From Salinihabitans flavidus (GTDB lineage: Bacteria > Pseudomonadota > Alphaproteobacteria > Rhodobacterales > Rhodobacteraceae), in assembly GCF_900110425.1 (NCBI RefSeq), contig NZ_FODS01000002.1, positions 186,001 to 250,000 on the forward strand: 64,000 nt of DNA. The letters are read 5' to 3'. Every line of letters starts with the position of its first letter. The stretch's first letter is position 1. The notes below the pieces were generated by a model. It worked only from the letters and a program-made list of their open reading frames with translations. It made no database searches and was not told the DNA's origin. Position numbers and translations under genes: made by a program. Shown piece by piece: positions 42,372 to 51,396 of this stretch.

Positions 42372-43977
42372 GAAGTTTCGTATTCGCCGGTCTGCGCCGC
42401 ATACCACCAGCGGAGCGTCGACAGACTCGGTCGTGCGCCAGACGCGGGACCAGCAGGAATCCACCACCGCCCCGCCCCGTCAGGAGCAGGAGCAGACGCG
42501 GCAGACGGGCCATGGCACCGCGCAGGGCGCCGCGACCGACCTGCCCCCCGATCAGGACATTGACGCGATCAAGCGCGAGGGTCTGAGCGGTCGGCAGCTT
42601 CGCATGGCGCGCCGGGTGGCCCAGAAGAACGGGCTGGCGGCGACCTCGGACTATGATGCGATCCGCCTTCTGCGCAGTCGCGGCATCGACCCGTTTCATC
42701 GCACCAACATGCTCGAACTCGTGGTGCCGGACAAAGGCGCCAAGGACGACGACACCCGGATGCGGCTTCCGCAGACCGTGCCGCCCAGCGAAAATCTGCC
42801 CTCGACCGAACAGTTTTCCCCGATGGAACAGCGCGGGCGCGAGATTTCCGATATTCAACGCGATATCGCCCGCCGCCGCCGCCGCAAGATGGCGCTGCTT
42901 TTCGCCCGGTTGTCCGCCTTCATCTTTCTGCCGACGCTTCTGGCGGGCTGGTATTTCTATGTCATCGCAACGCCGATGTATGCCACGAATTCCGCTTTTC
43001 TGATCCTTCAGGCCGATAGCGCGGGCGGCTCTCAGGGGCTCGGCTCCATGTTCTCGGGCACGCAGTTCGCCACCAATCAGGACAGCATTGCCACGCAGGA
43101 CTACCTGCAATCCAAGGATGCGATGGTCCGGCTTGACGAGGACGAGGGGTTCAAGTCGCACTTTGCCGATCCTGAAATCGACCCGCTGCAACGGCTCCCG
43201 CCGAATCCCTCGAACGAGAAGGCGCACAAGCTCTACAAGAAATACGTGAAAATCGGCTATGACCCAACCGAAGGCGTGATCCGCATGGAGGTGAGCGCCG
43301 CCGACCCCAAAGTGAGCCAGCGGTTTTCCGAGGCGCTGATCTCCTATGCCGAGGCGCGCGTCGACGACCTGTCGCAGCGCAAGCGCGAAGATCAGCTTCG
43401 CGATGCCCGCGAAAGTCTCGAAAAGGCGCAGAATGATCGGCGTGCAGCACAAGCCACGCTTGTCAAGTTGCAGGAAGGGGCCGTGCTCGACCCCGAGGGG
43501 CTTATCGCCTCCCTGCGCAGTCAGGTGACCAACCTTGAGGTCGCACTTCAGGAAAAGGAACTCGAACTTCAGGCCCTGCTAGACAACGAACGGCCCAATC
43601 AGGCCCGGCTCGAAGGGGTGCGCGGCGACGTTCGTCGCATGCGCAACCAGCTCCAGACGCTCGAATCGCGCATGACACAGGCCCGGCAGGGCGAGGATTC
43701 GCTGGCCCAGCAGGCGGTGCAAATCCAGATGGCACAGGCCGACCTGGCCACTGCCGATCTGATGATGCAGACCGCGCTTCAGACCCTCAAGCAGACCGAA
43801 CTGGAGGCGGGGCGTCAGGTGCGCTATCTCGAAACCTCGGTCAAACCCGTGGTGTCGCAGGATCCCACCTATCCGCGCGCCTTCGAGAACACGATCTTGG
43901 CCTTCCTGATCTTTTCAGGCATCTATCTGATGATCTCGCTCACCGCGTCCATCCTCAGAGAACAGGTATCGTCCTAG
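42349..43977 (+). CDS. kpsE: KpsE-like polysaccharide export inner-membrane protein
   Basis: This 542-residue protein belongs to the KpsE/Wzz-type polysaccharide co-polymerase family that links inner and outer membrane parts of a capsule exporter. It has a membrane helix near residues 182-202 and another near 513-533, with a long coiled-coil periplasmic region between (RKREDQLRDARESLEKAQNDRR onwards). The N-terminal cytoplasmic part of about 175 residues is much longer than in E. coli KpsE (382 residues in total) and is charged and low-complexity. The ATG at 42349 was chosen as the first after the overlap with kpsT. Confidence 0.85.
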   Translation: MTTKPKAKKFRIRRSAPHTTSGASTDSVVRQTRDQQESTTAPPRQEQEQTRQTGHGTAQGAATDLPPDQDIDAIKREGLSGRQLRMARRVAQKNGLAATSDYDAIRLLRSRGIDPFHRTNMLELVVPDKGAKDDDTRMRLPQTVPPSENLPSTEQFSPMEQRGREISDIQRDIARRRRRKMALLFARLSAFIFLPTLLAGWYFYVIATPMYATNSAFLILQADSAGGSQGLGSMFSGTQFATNQDSIATQDYLQSKDAMVRLDEDEGFKSHFADPEIDPLQRLPPNPSNEKAHKLYKKYVKIGYDPTEGVIRMEVSAADPKVSQRFSEALISYAEARVDDLSQRKREDQLRDARESLEKAQNDRRAAQATLVKLQEGAVLDPEGLIASLRSQVTNLEVALQEKELELQALLDNERPNQARLEGVRGDVRRMRNQLQTLESRMTQARQGEDSLAQQAVQIQMAQADLATADLMMQTALQTLKQTELEAGRQVRYLETSVKPVVSQDPTYPRAFENTILAFLIFSGIYLMISLTASILREQVSS

Positions 43978-43980
43978 ACC

Positions 43981-44814
43981 ATGAAACACATCGACATCGC
44001 CGGTCTGACGGTCGGCAATGACCGCCCTCTGACGGTTATCGCCGGGCCGTGCCAGCTCGAAAGCACCGACCACGCCCAAATGATCGCCGGCACGATGAAG
44101 CAAGCCTGCGATGCTGCCGGAGCGCAGTTCATTTTCAAGGCATCCTACGACAAGGCCAACCGCACCTCGCTGTCCGGCCGGCGCGGGCTGGGGCTGGAAA
44201 CGGGGCTCGACATCCTTGCGGAGGTGCGCAAGGCGATCGGGGTGCCGGTGCTCACCGACATCCATGAACGCGGCCAATGCGCCCCGGCGGCGGCGGTCTG
44301 CGACGTGCTTCAGATCCCCGCCTTCCTGTGCCGCCAGACCGATCTTCTGCTGGCGGCGGGCGAAACGGGCGCGGCCATCAATGTCAAGAAGGGGCAGTTC
44401 CTTGCGCCTTGGGACATGGACAACGTGGTCGCCAAGATCGAAAGCACCGGCAATACCCGCATCCTTCTGACCGAACGCGGAAGCTCTTTCGGATACAACA
44501 CCCTCGTGGCCGACATGCGCGCCCTGCCCCGCATGGCGCAGACCGGCTATCCGGTGGTGATGGACGCGACCCATTCGGTGCAGCAGCCCGGCGGACAGGG
44601 CGCAAGTTCCGGCGGACAGCGCGAATTCGCCCCCGTCATGGCCCGCGCCGCGGTCGCCGTCGGGGTGGCCGCCGTCTTTATCGAAACACATGAGGCCCCC
44701 GACACCGCCCCCAGCGACGGGCCCAACATGATCCCGCTGGGCGAGATGGCAGCCCTGATCCGAACCTTGATGGACTTCGACAGATTGGCTAAAGCGAATC
44801 CCATAACCATTTGA
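43981..44814 (+). CDS. kdsA: 3-deoxy-8-phosphooctulonate synthase (KDO-8-P synthase)
   Basis: KdsA condenses phosphoenolpyruvate with arabinose-5-phosphate to Kdo-8-phosphate, needed for lipopolysaccharide core and for the Kdo linker of group 2-like capsules. The 277-residue protein shows AGPCQLESTDHA, FKASYDKANRTS, DIHERGQCAPAA, NVKKGQFLAPWDM, ERGSSFGYN and DATHSVQQPGG. It starts three bases after the kpsE-like stop, tying Kdo supply to the exporter. Confidence 0.97.
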   Translation: MKHIDIAGLTVGNDRPLTVIAGPCQLESTDHAQMIAGTMKQACDAAGAQFIFKASYDKANRTSLSGRRGLGLETGLDILAEVRKAIGVPVLTDIHERGQCAPAAAVCDVLQIPAFLCRQTDLLLAAGETGAAINVKKGQFLAPWDMDNVVAKIESTGNTRILLTERGSSFGYNTLVADMRALPRMAQTGYPVVMDATHSVQQPGGQGASSGGQREFAPVMARAAVAVGVAAVFIETHEAPDTAPSDGPNMIPLGEMAALIRTLMDFDRLAKANPITI

Positions 44815-44842
44815 CCCAATTTTTTCCTGAAGGCGCCGCAGC

Positions 44843-46339
44843 ATGACCCATCCGATTTACGATGTGACCCCCAACACCTGGGATTTCCTGAAGTATCCGA
44901 TGATCAAGCCGACGGGCTTTCGGGAATACGACGCGCGCTGGCGCTTCCCCGAAGAGATCAACTTGCCCGGCATGACGGCGCTGGGGCTTGGTCTGGGCAC
45001 CCAGATCCGCCGCCGCGGGATCACGCCGGAGATCGTTGTGGCCAACGATTACCGCGACTATTCCCTGTCGATCAAGCACGCGCTGATCATCGGTCTGATG
45101 CAGGCCGGCATCCGGGTGCGCGACATCGGCCCCGCCCTGTCGCCAATGGCCTATTTCGCCCAGTTTCACCTGGATGCGCCGGCCGTCGCGATGGTCACCG
45201 CCTCGCACAATCCCAACGGCTGGACCGGGGTGAAGATGGGGTTCGAGCGCCCCCTGACCCACGGCCCCGACGAGATGGACGAGCTGCGCGACATCGTGCT
45301 CAGCGGCCACGGAGAGCCTGCCACGGGCGGCTCCTATGAATTCACGGACGGTGTGCGCGAGGCCTATCTTGACGATCTGGTGGGCGATTTCCGCGTGTCC
45401 CGCCCGTTGAAGATCGTTTGCGCCACCGGCAACGGCACCGCCGGCGCCTTCGCACCCGAACTGTTCGAAAGGATGGGGGTGGAGGTGGTGCCCTCGCACA
45501 ATGAACTCGACTACACTTTTCCCAACTACAACCCCAATCCCGAAGACATGCATATGCTGCATGACATGGCCGCGACGCTCAAGGCGTCGGGCGCCGATCT
45601 CGCACTCGGCTTCGATGGCGATGGTGACCGGTGTGGCGTGGTGGATGACGAGGGCGAAGAGATCTTTGCCGACAAGGTGGGCGTGATCATGGCGCGCGAC
45701 CTGTCAAAGATTCACCCCGGCGCGACTTTCGTGGCCGACGTGAAATCCACCGGCCTGTTCGCCTCGGACCCGGAGCTTCTGGCCAACGGGGTGAAGGTGG
45801 ATTACTGGAAAACCGGGCACAGCCACATGAAACGCCGGGTGAAGGAAATCGGCGCGCTGGCGGGGTTCGAGAAATCCGGGCACTATTTCCTCGCCGAACC
45901 CATCGGGCGCGGCTATGACTGCGGAATGCGTGTTGCCGTCGAGATCTGCAAGCTGATGGATCGCAACCCGGACCAGTCCATGTCCGACCTGCGCCGCGCC
46001 CTGCCGCGTACATGGTCCACGCCGACGATGTCCCCCTATTGCGCCGATTCCGAGAAATATCAGGTGCTGGAGCGGATCGTCGCGAAGCTGACAGCGAAAC
46101 ACGACGCGGGCGAAACCCTCGCGGGACGCGCCATCAAGGAGGTGGTGACGGTCAACGGCGCGCGCGTCATTCTCGACAACGGAAGCTGGGGTCTGGTGCG
46201 CGCGTCCTCGAACACGCCCAATCTGGTGGTGGTCTGCGAAAGCTCCGACAGCGAGGAGGAACTGCGCGCCATTTTCGAAGATCTCGACGCGGTAATCCGC
46301 ACCGAACCGTCCGTGGGCGACTACGATCAGCGGATCTGA
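44843..46339 (+). CDS. Phosphomannomutase/phosphoglucomutase
   Basis: This 498-residue enzyme of the alpha-D-phosphohexomutase family interconverts hexose 6- and 1-phosphates for sugar-nucleotide synthesis. The catalytic serine loop is TASHNPNGWTGVKMG, the metal loop DGDGDRCGVVDDEG, the sugar-binding loop GFEKSGHYF, and the phosphate-binding region RASSNTPNLVVV. It is the fourth gene of the polysaccharide cluster and probably provides mannose-1-phosphate or glucose-1-phosphate. Confidence 0.93.
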   Translation: MTHPIYDVTPNTWDFLKYPMIKPTGFREYDARWRFPEEINLPGMTALGLGLGTQIRRRGITPEIVVANDYRDYSLSIKHALIIGLMQAGIRVRDIGPALSPMAYFAQFHLDAPAVAMVTASHNPNGWTGVKMGFERPLTHGPDEMDELRDIVLSGHGEPATGGSYEFTDGVREAYLDDLVGDFRVSRPLKIVCATGNGTAGAFAPELFERMGVEVVPSHNELDYTFPNYNPNPEDMHMLHDMAATLKASGADLALGFDGDGDRCGVVDDEGEEIFADKVGVIMARDLSKIHPGATFVADVKSTGLFASDPELLANGVKVDYWKTGHSHMKRRVKEIGALAGFEKSGHYFLAEPIGRGYDCGMRVAVEICKLMDRNPDQSMSDLRRALPRTWSTPTMSPYCADSEKYQVLERIVAKLTAKHDAGETLAGRAIKEVVTVNGARVILDNGSWGLVRASSNTPNLVVVCESSDSEEELRAIFEDLDAVIRTEPSVGDYDQRI

Positions 46340-46403
46340 GAACTGAACGGGCCGCTCCCGCCCCGGGCCGGGTCGCGCGCAGTGCCACCGGGCTGCAACC
46401 GCC

Positions 46404-47027
46404 TCAGCGGTGCAACTGCACAGAGGCCAGCGCCAGCAGATCCCAGACAGGTTTCACTGCCGCCTCGCGGTCAAACGCCCCGTCCCAGCGCGCTGCCTGC
46501 AACCATATCCCGTCGCTCATGATCGTCAGGATACGGGCAAGCTGCCGCGCCTGATCGGCAGGCATGATCTTGCAAAGATCATGCGCGAGATTGCTGATCA
46601 GCCGGCGCTCGATCAGGTTCATGACCCGCGCGAACCTCGGATTGAACGCCGCCTCGCCGGAACATGACGCCCAGGCTTGCGCCGTCTCCTTGCTGAAGAC
46701 CTCCGGGCTGAAATTGGCCTCCAGCACCGAAAGCACACGCTCATGCGGTGTGCGCGCCTGCCGGAGCCTGAGAAGCACTTCCTCGGTGATCAGTCGATTT
46801 GTCAGCTTGACGGCCGCTTCGAGCAGATCCGCCTTTGTCTTGTAGTGATAGTGCACCAGCCCCTGCGAAATGCCGGCCTCTTCGCTGACGCGCTGAACTG
46901 TGGCGCCCTTGACGCCATGTTTCTCGATCGTGCGGAGCGCCGCCCGTGCCAGTTCGCGGCGCCGAATATCTGCGATGGAAGAGCGTTTTCCGCGTGCAGG
47001 GCGCGGTTTGTGGGTCTGATCGGCCAA
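46404..47027 (-). CDS. TetR-family regulator, BetI-like
   Basis: This 207-residue regulator has the BetI-type DNA-binding domain (RRRELARAALRTIEKHGVKGATVQRVSEEAGISQGLVHYHYKTKADLLEAA) and a ligand-binding domain containing WASCSGEAAFNPRFARVMNLIERRL. BetI proteins respond to choline. I chose the TTG at 47027 because AAGGAA lies seven bases upstream; the only in-frame ATG is 30 codons earlier in poorly structured sequence. Being divergent from a desaturase gene and near a betaine-type importer, it probably controls this cluster and senses a quaternary amine or its product. Confidence 0.85.
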   Translation of the reverse strand: MADQTHKPRPARGKRSSIADIRRRELARAALRTIEKHGVKGATVQRVSEEAGISQGLVHYHYKTKADLLEAAVKLTNRLITEEVLLRLRQARTPHERVLSVLEANFSPEVFSKETAQAWASCSGEAAFNPRFARVMNLIERRLISNLAHDLCKIMPADQARQLARILTIMSDGIWLQAARWDGAFDREAAVKPVWDLLALASVQLHR

Positions 47028-47144
47028 GGGTGGCTTCCTTTTGTGCGTCCGGCGGCATCCGCCACCCCCTAAGCTATGGCAGCCTTTGTGTCCTGTCCAG
47101 TCCGATGACGCCAACAAGCATCAACCCCGCCTTTCAAAGGATAT

Positions 47145-47174
47145 TTGACTAATTGCCCAAAAAAATGGTTATAT
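47145..47174 (+). promoter_or_regulatory. Candidate promoter of the desaturase-like gene
   Basis: TTGACT (47145-47150) and TTATAT (47169-47174) are separated by 18 bases in an AT-rich stretch. The -10 lies inside the palindrome at 47166-47179, so a bound repressor would block it. Confidence 0.55.
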
Positions 47175-47179
47175 ACCCA
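47166..47179. promoter_or_regulatory. Candidate operator 1 of the BetI-like regulator
   Basis: TGGTTATATACCCA is a near-perfect palindrome. It resembles the palindrome at 50249-50264 (TTGGTTATTCGACCAA); both contain TGGTTAT and end in a C-rich half site. The two sites flank the two divergent start points of the quaternary-amine cluster. Confidence 0.55.
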
Positions 47180-47214
47180 GTAAATTGAACCAAGGCTGAA
47201 AAACGGAAGACGAC

Positions 47215-48108
47215 ATGACCCGATCGACCAACGCAAATTCGACAGTTCGTCACGAAATCACCGTCGGCCGGGCGAACACGCCGGAGTTTTCATGGCCGAC
47301 GGTCCTGCTCGCACTCGGCTGTCTGGCGGGATTCGCCGCCTCCGTGGCACTGGCCATGACGGGCACGATGTCCTACCTGCTCGCCGGGGCGATCAACACG
47401 GTGATCATCTACGCCATCTACACCGTCCTGCACGAGGCCGTGCATATGAACATCAGCGCCATGCGCAAGGATCTGCAATGGGTGGACCGGCTGCTGGGGA
47501 GCCTTGCGGGCGTGTTGCTGTGGCAGTTCTATGACCACCACCGCGCCGATCACCTCGTGCATCACCGCATCACCAACCACGATGACGACCCGGATATTTC
47601 GGCGCGGGCGGGGTTTATGGACTATGTGTTCATCCGGCTTCCGGTCGTGCTGCTGAACTACTTCAACCCGGTGCTGCTCTACCGGCGGTGCAGGGAGCTT
47701 GAGATGTCGCGCGCCGCGACACGGCGCACCATGACCGGATTCGCGATCAACACCGCTCTGGCGATCGGGGTCATCGCGATGGGCTACGGATTTGAGCTTG
47801 TGACCCTCTGGCTCGTACCCTGGTACATCGGCAACAGCCTGATGCTGCTCATGTTCACGTGGTCACCGCATCACGACCACCAAGAAACCGGGCGCTACCG
47901 CAACACGCGCATCATCGAAATGCCTGCCGGAAATGCGTTGCTGCTCGGGCAAGGGTATCACCTGATCCATCACATGATGCCCGGCATTCCCTGGTATCGC
48001 TACAAGAAGACCTTCGAGGATCTGCGCCCGACGCTGGAGGAAAACGACGTGCGTATCGAAGGGGTGATGCCCAACCCGGCTCCGCGCGCGGCAAGCCCGG
48101 CCGAATGA
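47215..48108 (+). CDS. Membrane di-iron fatty-acid-desaturase-family protein
   Basis: This 297-residue membrane protein has four or five helices and the histidine clusters of the membrane di-iron desaturase/hydroxylase family: HEAVH (73-77), HHRADHLVHH (108-117), HHDH (219-222) and HLIHH (249-253). These enzymes use O2 to desaturate or hydroxylate lipids or small molecules. Its position, divergent from a BetI-like regulator and near a betaine-type importer, suggests a small quaternary-amine substrate or a related lipid rather than housekeeping fatty acids. That is inference. The exact reaction is unknown. Confidence 0.82.
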   Translation: MTRSTNANSTVRHEITVGRANTPEFSWPTVLLALGCLAGFAASVALAMTGTMSYLLAGAINTVIIYAIYTVLHEAVHMNISAMRKDLQWVDRLLGSLAGVLLWQFYDHHRADHLVHHRITNHDDDPDISARAGFMDYVFIRLPVVLLNYFNPVLLYRRCRELEMSRAATRRTMTGFAINTALAIGVIAMGYGFELVTLWLVPWYIGNSLMLLMFTWSPHHDHQETGRYRNTRIIEMPAGNALLLGQGYHLIHHMMPGIPWYRYKKTFEDLRPTLEENDVRIEGVMPNPAPRAASPAE

Positions 48109-48175
48109 ACGCCGCCCCCTCCTGCCCCGCGCTCACCGGCGCGGACAGGATCATCCGCAAGCCAAGGCAGCGCCC

Positions 48176-49333
48176 TCAGCGCGCCTTCTCGACCGCCTCC
48201 GCTATAAGCGCCTCGATCTCGCCGACACTCGCCTGTCGCGGATTCGTGGCGGCCGCCGGATCACCGCTCGCCTTGCGGGCAAGCTCTTCGATCCGGTCCG
48301 GGCCAACGCCGAGTTCGGCCAGGCTTTTCGGAATCTCCAGATCGTCGAGAATACCGCAAACCGCCGCGTAGAACCCGTCGAAATCCCGGCTTTCCAGTCC
48401 GAGGGCGTGGGACATGGCGGGAATGCGATCCTCGATCGCGGCCCGGTTGAAGCGCAGCACCGCAGGCAACAGAACCGCGTTTGTCAGCCCGTGCTGCGTG
48501 TCATAGAGCGCCCCGACCATATGGCTGACGGCATGCACCATGCCCAGCCCCTTGAGGAAAGACACCCCGGCCAGACAGCTTCCCGTCAGCATCGCCATGC
48601 GCGCCTCAAGGTCATCGGGCTGCGCCACCGCCTGCCGAATCGCCCCGTTCACAAGGGTCAGCGCCTCAAGCGCGGCCCCGTCACACATCGGGTGGAACAT
48701 GTCCACGCAATAGGCTTCGATCGCATGGGTCAGCGCGTCGCACCCCGTCCATGCGGTCAGATTGGCCGGCAGGCCGACCGTCAGTTCGGGATCGAGTATC
48801 GCCAGCGCCGGGCGGTGCTCCGGGTGCCAGACGCAGCCCTTGATACCGCGTCCGGTGTCGGTGATCATCGCGGTGCTGTCGGTCTCCGCGCCGGTGCCGG
48901 CGGTGGTCGGCACACAGATCAGCGGCGCGAACGCATGCGCCGCCGGGGGCGTCGCGTCGAAGTCGAACGACCACAGCGGCGTATCATGCCCGACGATCAG
49001 GCTGATCGCCTTGGCCGCGTCCATGGCCGATCCCCCGCCGATGGCGATCACGCCGTCATGCGCCCCGGCCTCGAACACCGCCTTACCTTCCGTCGCGTTC
49101 TCATCCGTGGGGTTCGGATTGACGTCACTGAACACCGCCGCGCGCAGCCCCTGCGCGGTCAGCATCTCCCGCAGCCGCCCGACAAAGGGCAGATCCCGCG
49201 ATCCGCGATCCGTCACGATGAGCGGCGCGGTGATGCCGGAACTTTCGCAAAACGGGCCGATGTCCGATACCCTGCCGGGGCCGAGGAAAACCGGAACCGG
49301 AAAGGTCCAGTCAACCGGGGATAGGATGTTCAT
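48176..49333 (-). CDS. Iron-containing (group III) alcohol dehydrogenase
   Basis: This 385-residue NAD(P)-dependent dehydrogenase shows the family's GGGSAMDAAKAI nucleotide loop, VPTTAGTGAETDSTAMI, and the metal-binding histidines in TGCDALTHAIEAY, GMVHAVSHMVGALYDTQHG and the downstream HG region. Substrates vary widely, from 1,3-propanediol to short aldehydes. I chose the ATG at 49333, preceded by GGAGA. It is transcribed with the metallo-hydrolase gene upstream of it (gap of 53 bp) and probably processes an alcohol or aldehyde intermediate of the cluster. Confidence 0.92.
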   Translation of the reverse strand: MNILSPVDWTFPVPVFLGPGRVSDIGPFCESSGITAPLIVTDRGSRDLPFVGRLREMLTAQGLRAAVFSDVNPNPTDENATEGKAVFEAGAHDGVIAIGGGSAMDAAKAISLIVGHDTPLWSFDFDATPPAAHAFAPLICVPTTAGTGAETDSTAMITDTGRGIKGCVWHPEHRPALAILDPELTVGLPANLTAWTGCDALTHAIEAYCVDMFHPMCDGAALEALTLVNGAIRQAVAQPDDLEARMAMLTGSCLAGVSFLKGLGMVHAVSHMVGALYDTQHGLTNAVLLPAVLRFNRAAIEDRIPAMSHALGLESRDFDGFYAAVCGILDDLEIPKSLAELGVGPDRIEELARKASGDPAAATNPRQASVGEIEALIAEAVEKAR

Positions 49334-49386
49334 ATGTCTCTCCTGCTCTGTCTGAAAATCTTCCGGGCGCGCCTTGCCCGAATGCC

Positions 49387-50178
49387 TCAATGGTCGGAAT
49401 CATGCGCGCAGCTTGCGGCCGCGACATAGCTGCCGGTGTCAGTGATACGCCGCCCGCCGGCAAGGTATTCGTCAATGATTTCAACCATTTTTCCCTGCCC
49501 GAAGGATGCGAAATGCCCGGCATGAATGACCGAAACCGGCAGCTCCTTCAACCGCCGGAGCGAGGCCTCCAGCACATCCGGGTCGGAATGATAGAGATTG
49601 TCGAGCAGCGCATCGTCATACACGACGTCCCCGCTGAACAGCACCCCGCTCTCGCGTTCGTGAAGCGCGATGGAACCGGGCGAATGCCCCGGCAGGTGCA
49701 GAACGTGAAACACCCGGTCCCCCAGATCGAGGACATCGCCCTCGTCGACAATTCGTGTCAGGGGCGCGGGCTTCACGGCAAACTGCGTATGGTCGAAACC
49801 GTCGTAGGGCAGGGCCGAAAAGGTCTCGGCGCGCACATATCCGATGTCGGCGACGGTGTTGTGCGCATCGGGGGCGGCGATGATCGCGGCCTCTGCCGCG
49901 TGCCCCGCGCGGTCCTTGAACTGATGCAGACCGCCGGAGTGGTCGAAATGTGTATGCGTGACCACGCCAATGGCGGGGCGCTCCACGGCAAGCCCCGGAA
50001 CCGCCTCCACGAGCGGGCGCAATCCCATGCCCGTGTCGATGACCAGATCGCGGTCGCGCCCGCGCACATGCCAGATATTGCACCGCAGCCAGGGCGCGAC
50101 GTGGGTCTCACGTATGAGCGTGACCCCCTGCCCCATCGAAACCGTTTCGTACCACCGCTCCGCGACCCTATCCGGCAT
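49387..50178 (-). CDS. Metallo-beta-lactamase-fold hydrolase
   Basis: This 263-residue cytoplasmic protein (no signal peptide) has the metal motif HTHFDH at 75-80, a further ligand in HLPGHSPGSIAL, and the conserved aspartate in FSGDVVYDD. This pattern occurs in glyoxalase II-type thioesterases and lactonases. An upstream in-frame GTG at 50211 would add eleven residues. It is the first gene of a two-gene unit with the alcohol dehydrogenase and is divergent from the ABC importer genes. It may hydrolyse a thioester or lactone arising in the pathway. Confidence 0.85.
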   Translation of the reverse strand: MPDRVAERWYETVSMGQGVTLIRETHVAPWLRCNIWHVRGRDRDLVIDTGMGLRPLVEAVPGLAVERPAIGVVTHTHFDHSGGLHQFKDRAGHAAEAAIIAAPDAHNTVADIGYVRAETFSALPYDGFDHTQFAVKPAPLTRIVDEGDVLDLGDRVFHVLHLPGHSPGSIALHERESGVLFSGDVVYDDALLDNLYHSDPDVLEASLRRLKELPVSVIHAGHFASFGQGKMVEIIDEYLAGGRRITDTGSYVAAASCAHDSDH

Positions 50179-50248
50179 CGACACACCCGGAGCGTGAATA
50201 TGATTCGGCACAATATCCGTGCAGCAACGACAGAGTCCCCGGTATTAT

Positions 50249-50264
50249 TTGGTTATTCGACCAA
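50249..50264. promoter_or_regulatory. Candidate operator 2 of the BetI-like regulator
   Basis: TTGGTTATTCGACCAA is an inverted repeat with perfect 5-bp arms (TTGGT/ACCAA). It lies in the region shared by the divergent hydrolase and importer genes, and it resembles the palindrome in the promoter of the desaturase-like gene at 47166. Confidence 0.55.
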
Positions 50265-50331
50265 GATAGTTGTATTTGCATGGGCTGCACCTTAGAACAA
50301 TGTCCAAACAAGGGGAAGAAGAGGACAGAAC

Positions 50332-51270
50332 ATGAATAAGTTTACGACGAAAATCGCCGCGGCACTTTCATTCGGACTGGTCGCCGCCGGCGCTCAGGCC
50401 GATGAGATCCGCATTCCCGTCAACTCCTGGACCGGGCAGAACCTGTCGGCCCATATCGCCGGTCAGCTTCTCGAAAAGCTCGACCACGAAGTGGAATACG
50501 TGACCGCCGGCGCCGTGCCACAGCTTGCCGCGATGGCACAGGGCACATTGCATTTCCAGCCCGAGTTCTGGGACAACAACGTTGGAGACATCTACCCCGA
50601 CGCCCTCGCCGTCGGCGATATCGTGATCGTCGGCCCGCTCGGCCTGCAATCGCGTGAGGGGTGGATCTACCCCCCCTATATGGAAGAGCAGTGCCCCGGC
50701 CTGCCCGCCTATGAGGCGCTCTACGACTGCGCACAGGCATTCGCCGCCGCCGACACATTTCCCAACGGTCGCCTGATCACCTATCCGGCCGACTGGGGCA
50801 CCCGTTCGCGTGATCTCGTCGCGGCGCTCGATCTGCCGTTTCAGCCGGTCGCCGGTGGCAGCGAAGGCGCGATGATCGCCGAGTTGCGCAGCGCGGTCGC
50901 GGCGCAGCAGCCCATGCTGATGATGTTCTGGGAGCCGCACTGGCTCTTCGCGGAGTTTGATTTCAACTGGATCGAATGGGATGCGCCCGAGAACGGTGTC
51001 TGCGACGAATCCAACCAGACGCGCGGCGACGCCTGCGGCTTTGCCCAGGCCAATGTCGGCAAGCTGGTCAACCGCGATTTCGCAGAGACATGGCCCGACG
51101 CCTACGCGCTCGCAGAGGCGTTCACCATGGACAACGCCTCGCAGAACGAGATGATCCTTCAGGTCGATCAGCAGGGCATGTCGGTCGAAGATGCCGCCGC
51201 TGGCTGGATCGCCGAGAACGAGGAGATCTGGACGCCCTGGATCGAAGCCGCCCGCGCCGCGCAGGACTGA
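50332..51270 (+). CDS. Quaternary-amine ABC transporter substrate-binding protein (ProX/TmoX-like)
   Basis: This 312-residue periplasmic protein begins with a signal peptide (1-23, ending AGAQA) and matches the OpuAC-type glycine betaine/choline/TMAO-binding family. Tryptophans and aromatic residues that usually form the cation-pi cage are visible (NSWTGQN, FQPEFWDNN, EGWIYPPY, FWEPHWLF). Cysteine pairs around QCPGLPAYEALYDC and VCDESNQTRGDAC may form disulfides. It is the first gene of an X-V-W type importer. The ligand is a quaternary or tertiary amine by family, but its exact identity is unknown. Confidence 0.9.
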   Translation: MNKFTTKIAAALSFGLVAAGAQADEIRIPVNSWTGQNLSAHIAGQLLEKLDHEVEYVTAGAVPQLAAMAQGTLHFQPEFWDNNVGDIYPDALAVGDIVIVGPLGLQSREGWIYPPYMEEQCPGLPAYEALYDCAQAFAAADTFPNGRLITYPADWGTRSRDLVAALDLPFQPVAGGSEGAMIAELRSAVAAQQPMLMMFWEPHWLFAEFDFNWIEWDAPENGVCDESNQTRGDACGFAQANVGKLVNRDFAETWPDAYALAEAFTMDNASQNEMILQVDQQGMSVEDAAAGWIAENEEIWTPWIEAARAAQD

Positions 51271-51288
51271 TCGGCGTCATAACAACGC

Positions 51289-51366
51289 GCGGGGGGCGCC
51301 TTCGTCGTCCCCCGCCTTCAATCGGACGACACTGGCTCTTTGCGCCCGGGCTTTCGGGTCCGGGCG
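51289..51366 (+). other. Two tandem stem-loops between the binding-protein and ATPase genes
   Basis: GCGGGGG/CCCCCGC (51289-51295 with 51309-51315) and CGCCCGG/CCGGGCG (51343-51349 with 51360-51366, then TTTG) lie in the 126-bp gap of the importer operon. Such elements often cause partial termination or stabilise the upstream message, so that binding protein exceeds ATPase and permease. Confidence 0.65.
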
Positions 51367-51396
51367 TTTGAGCATCATTCCCGCCGAGGACGACAT

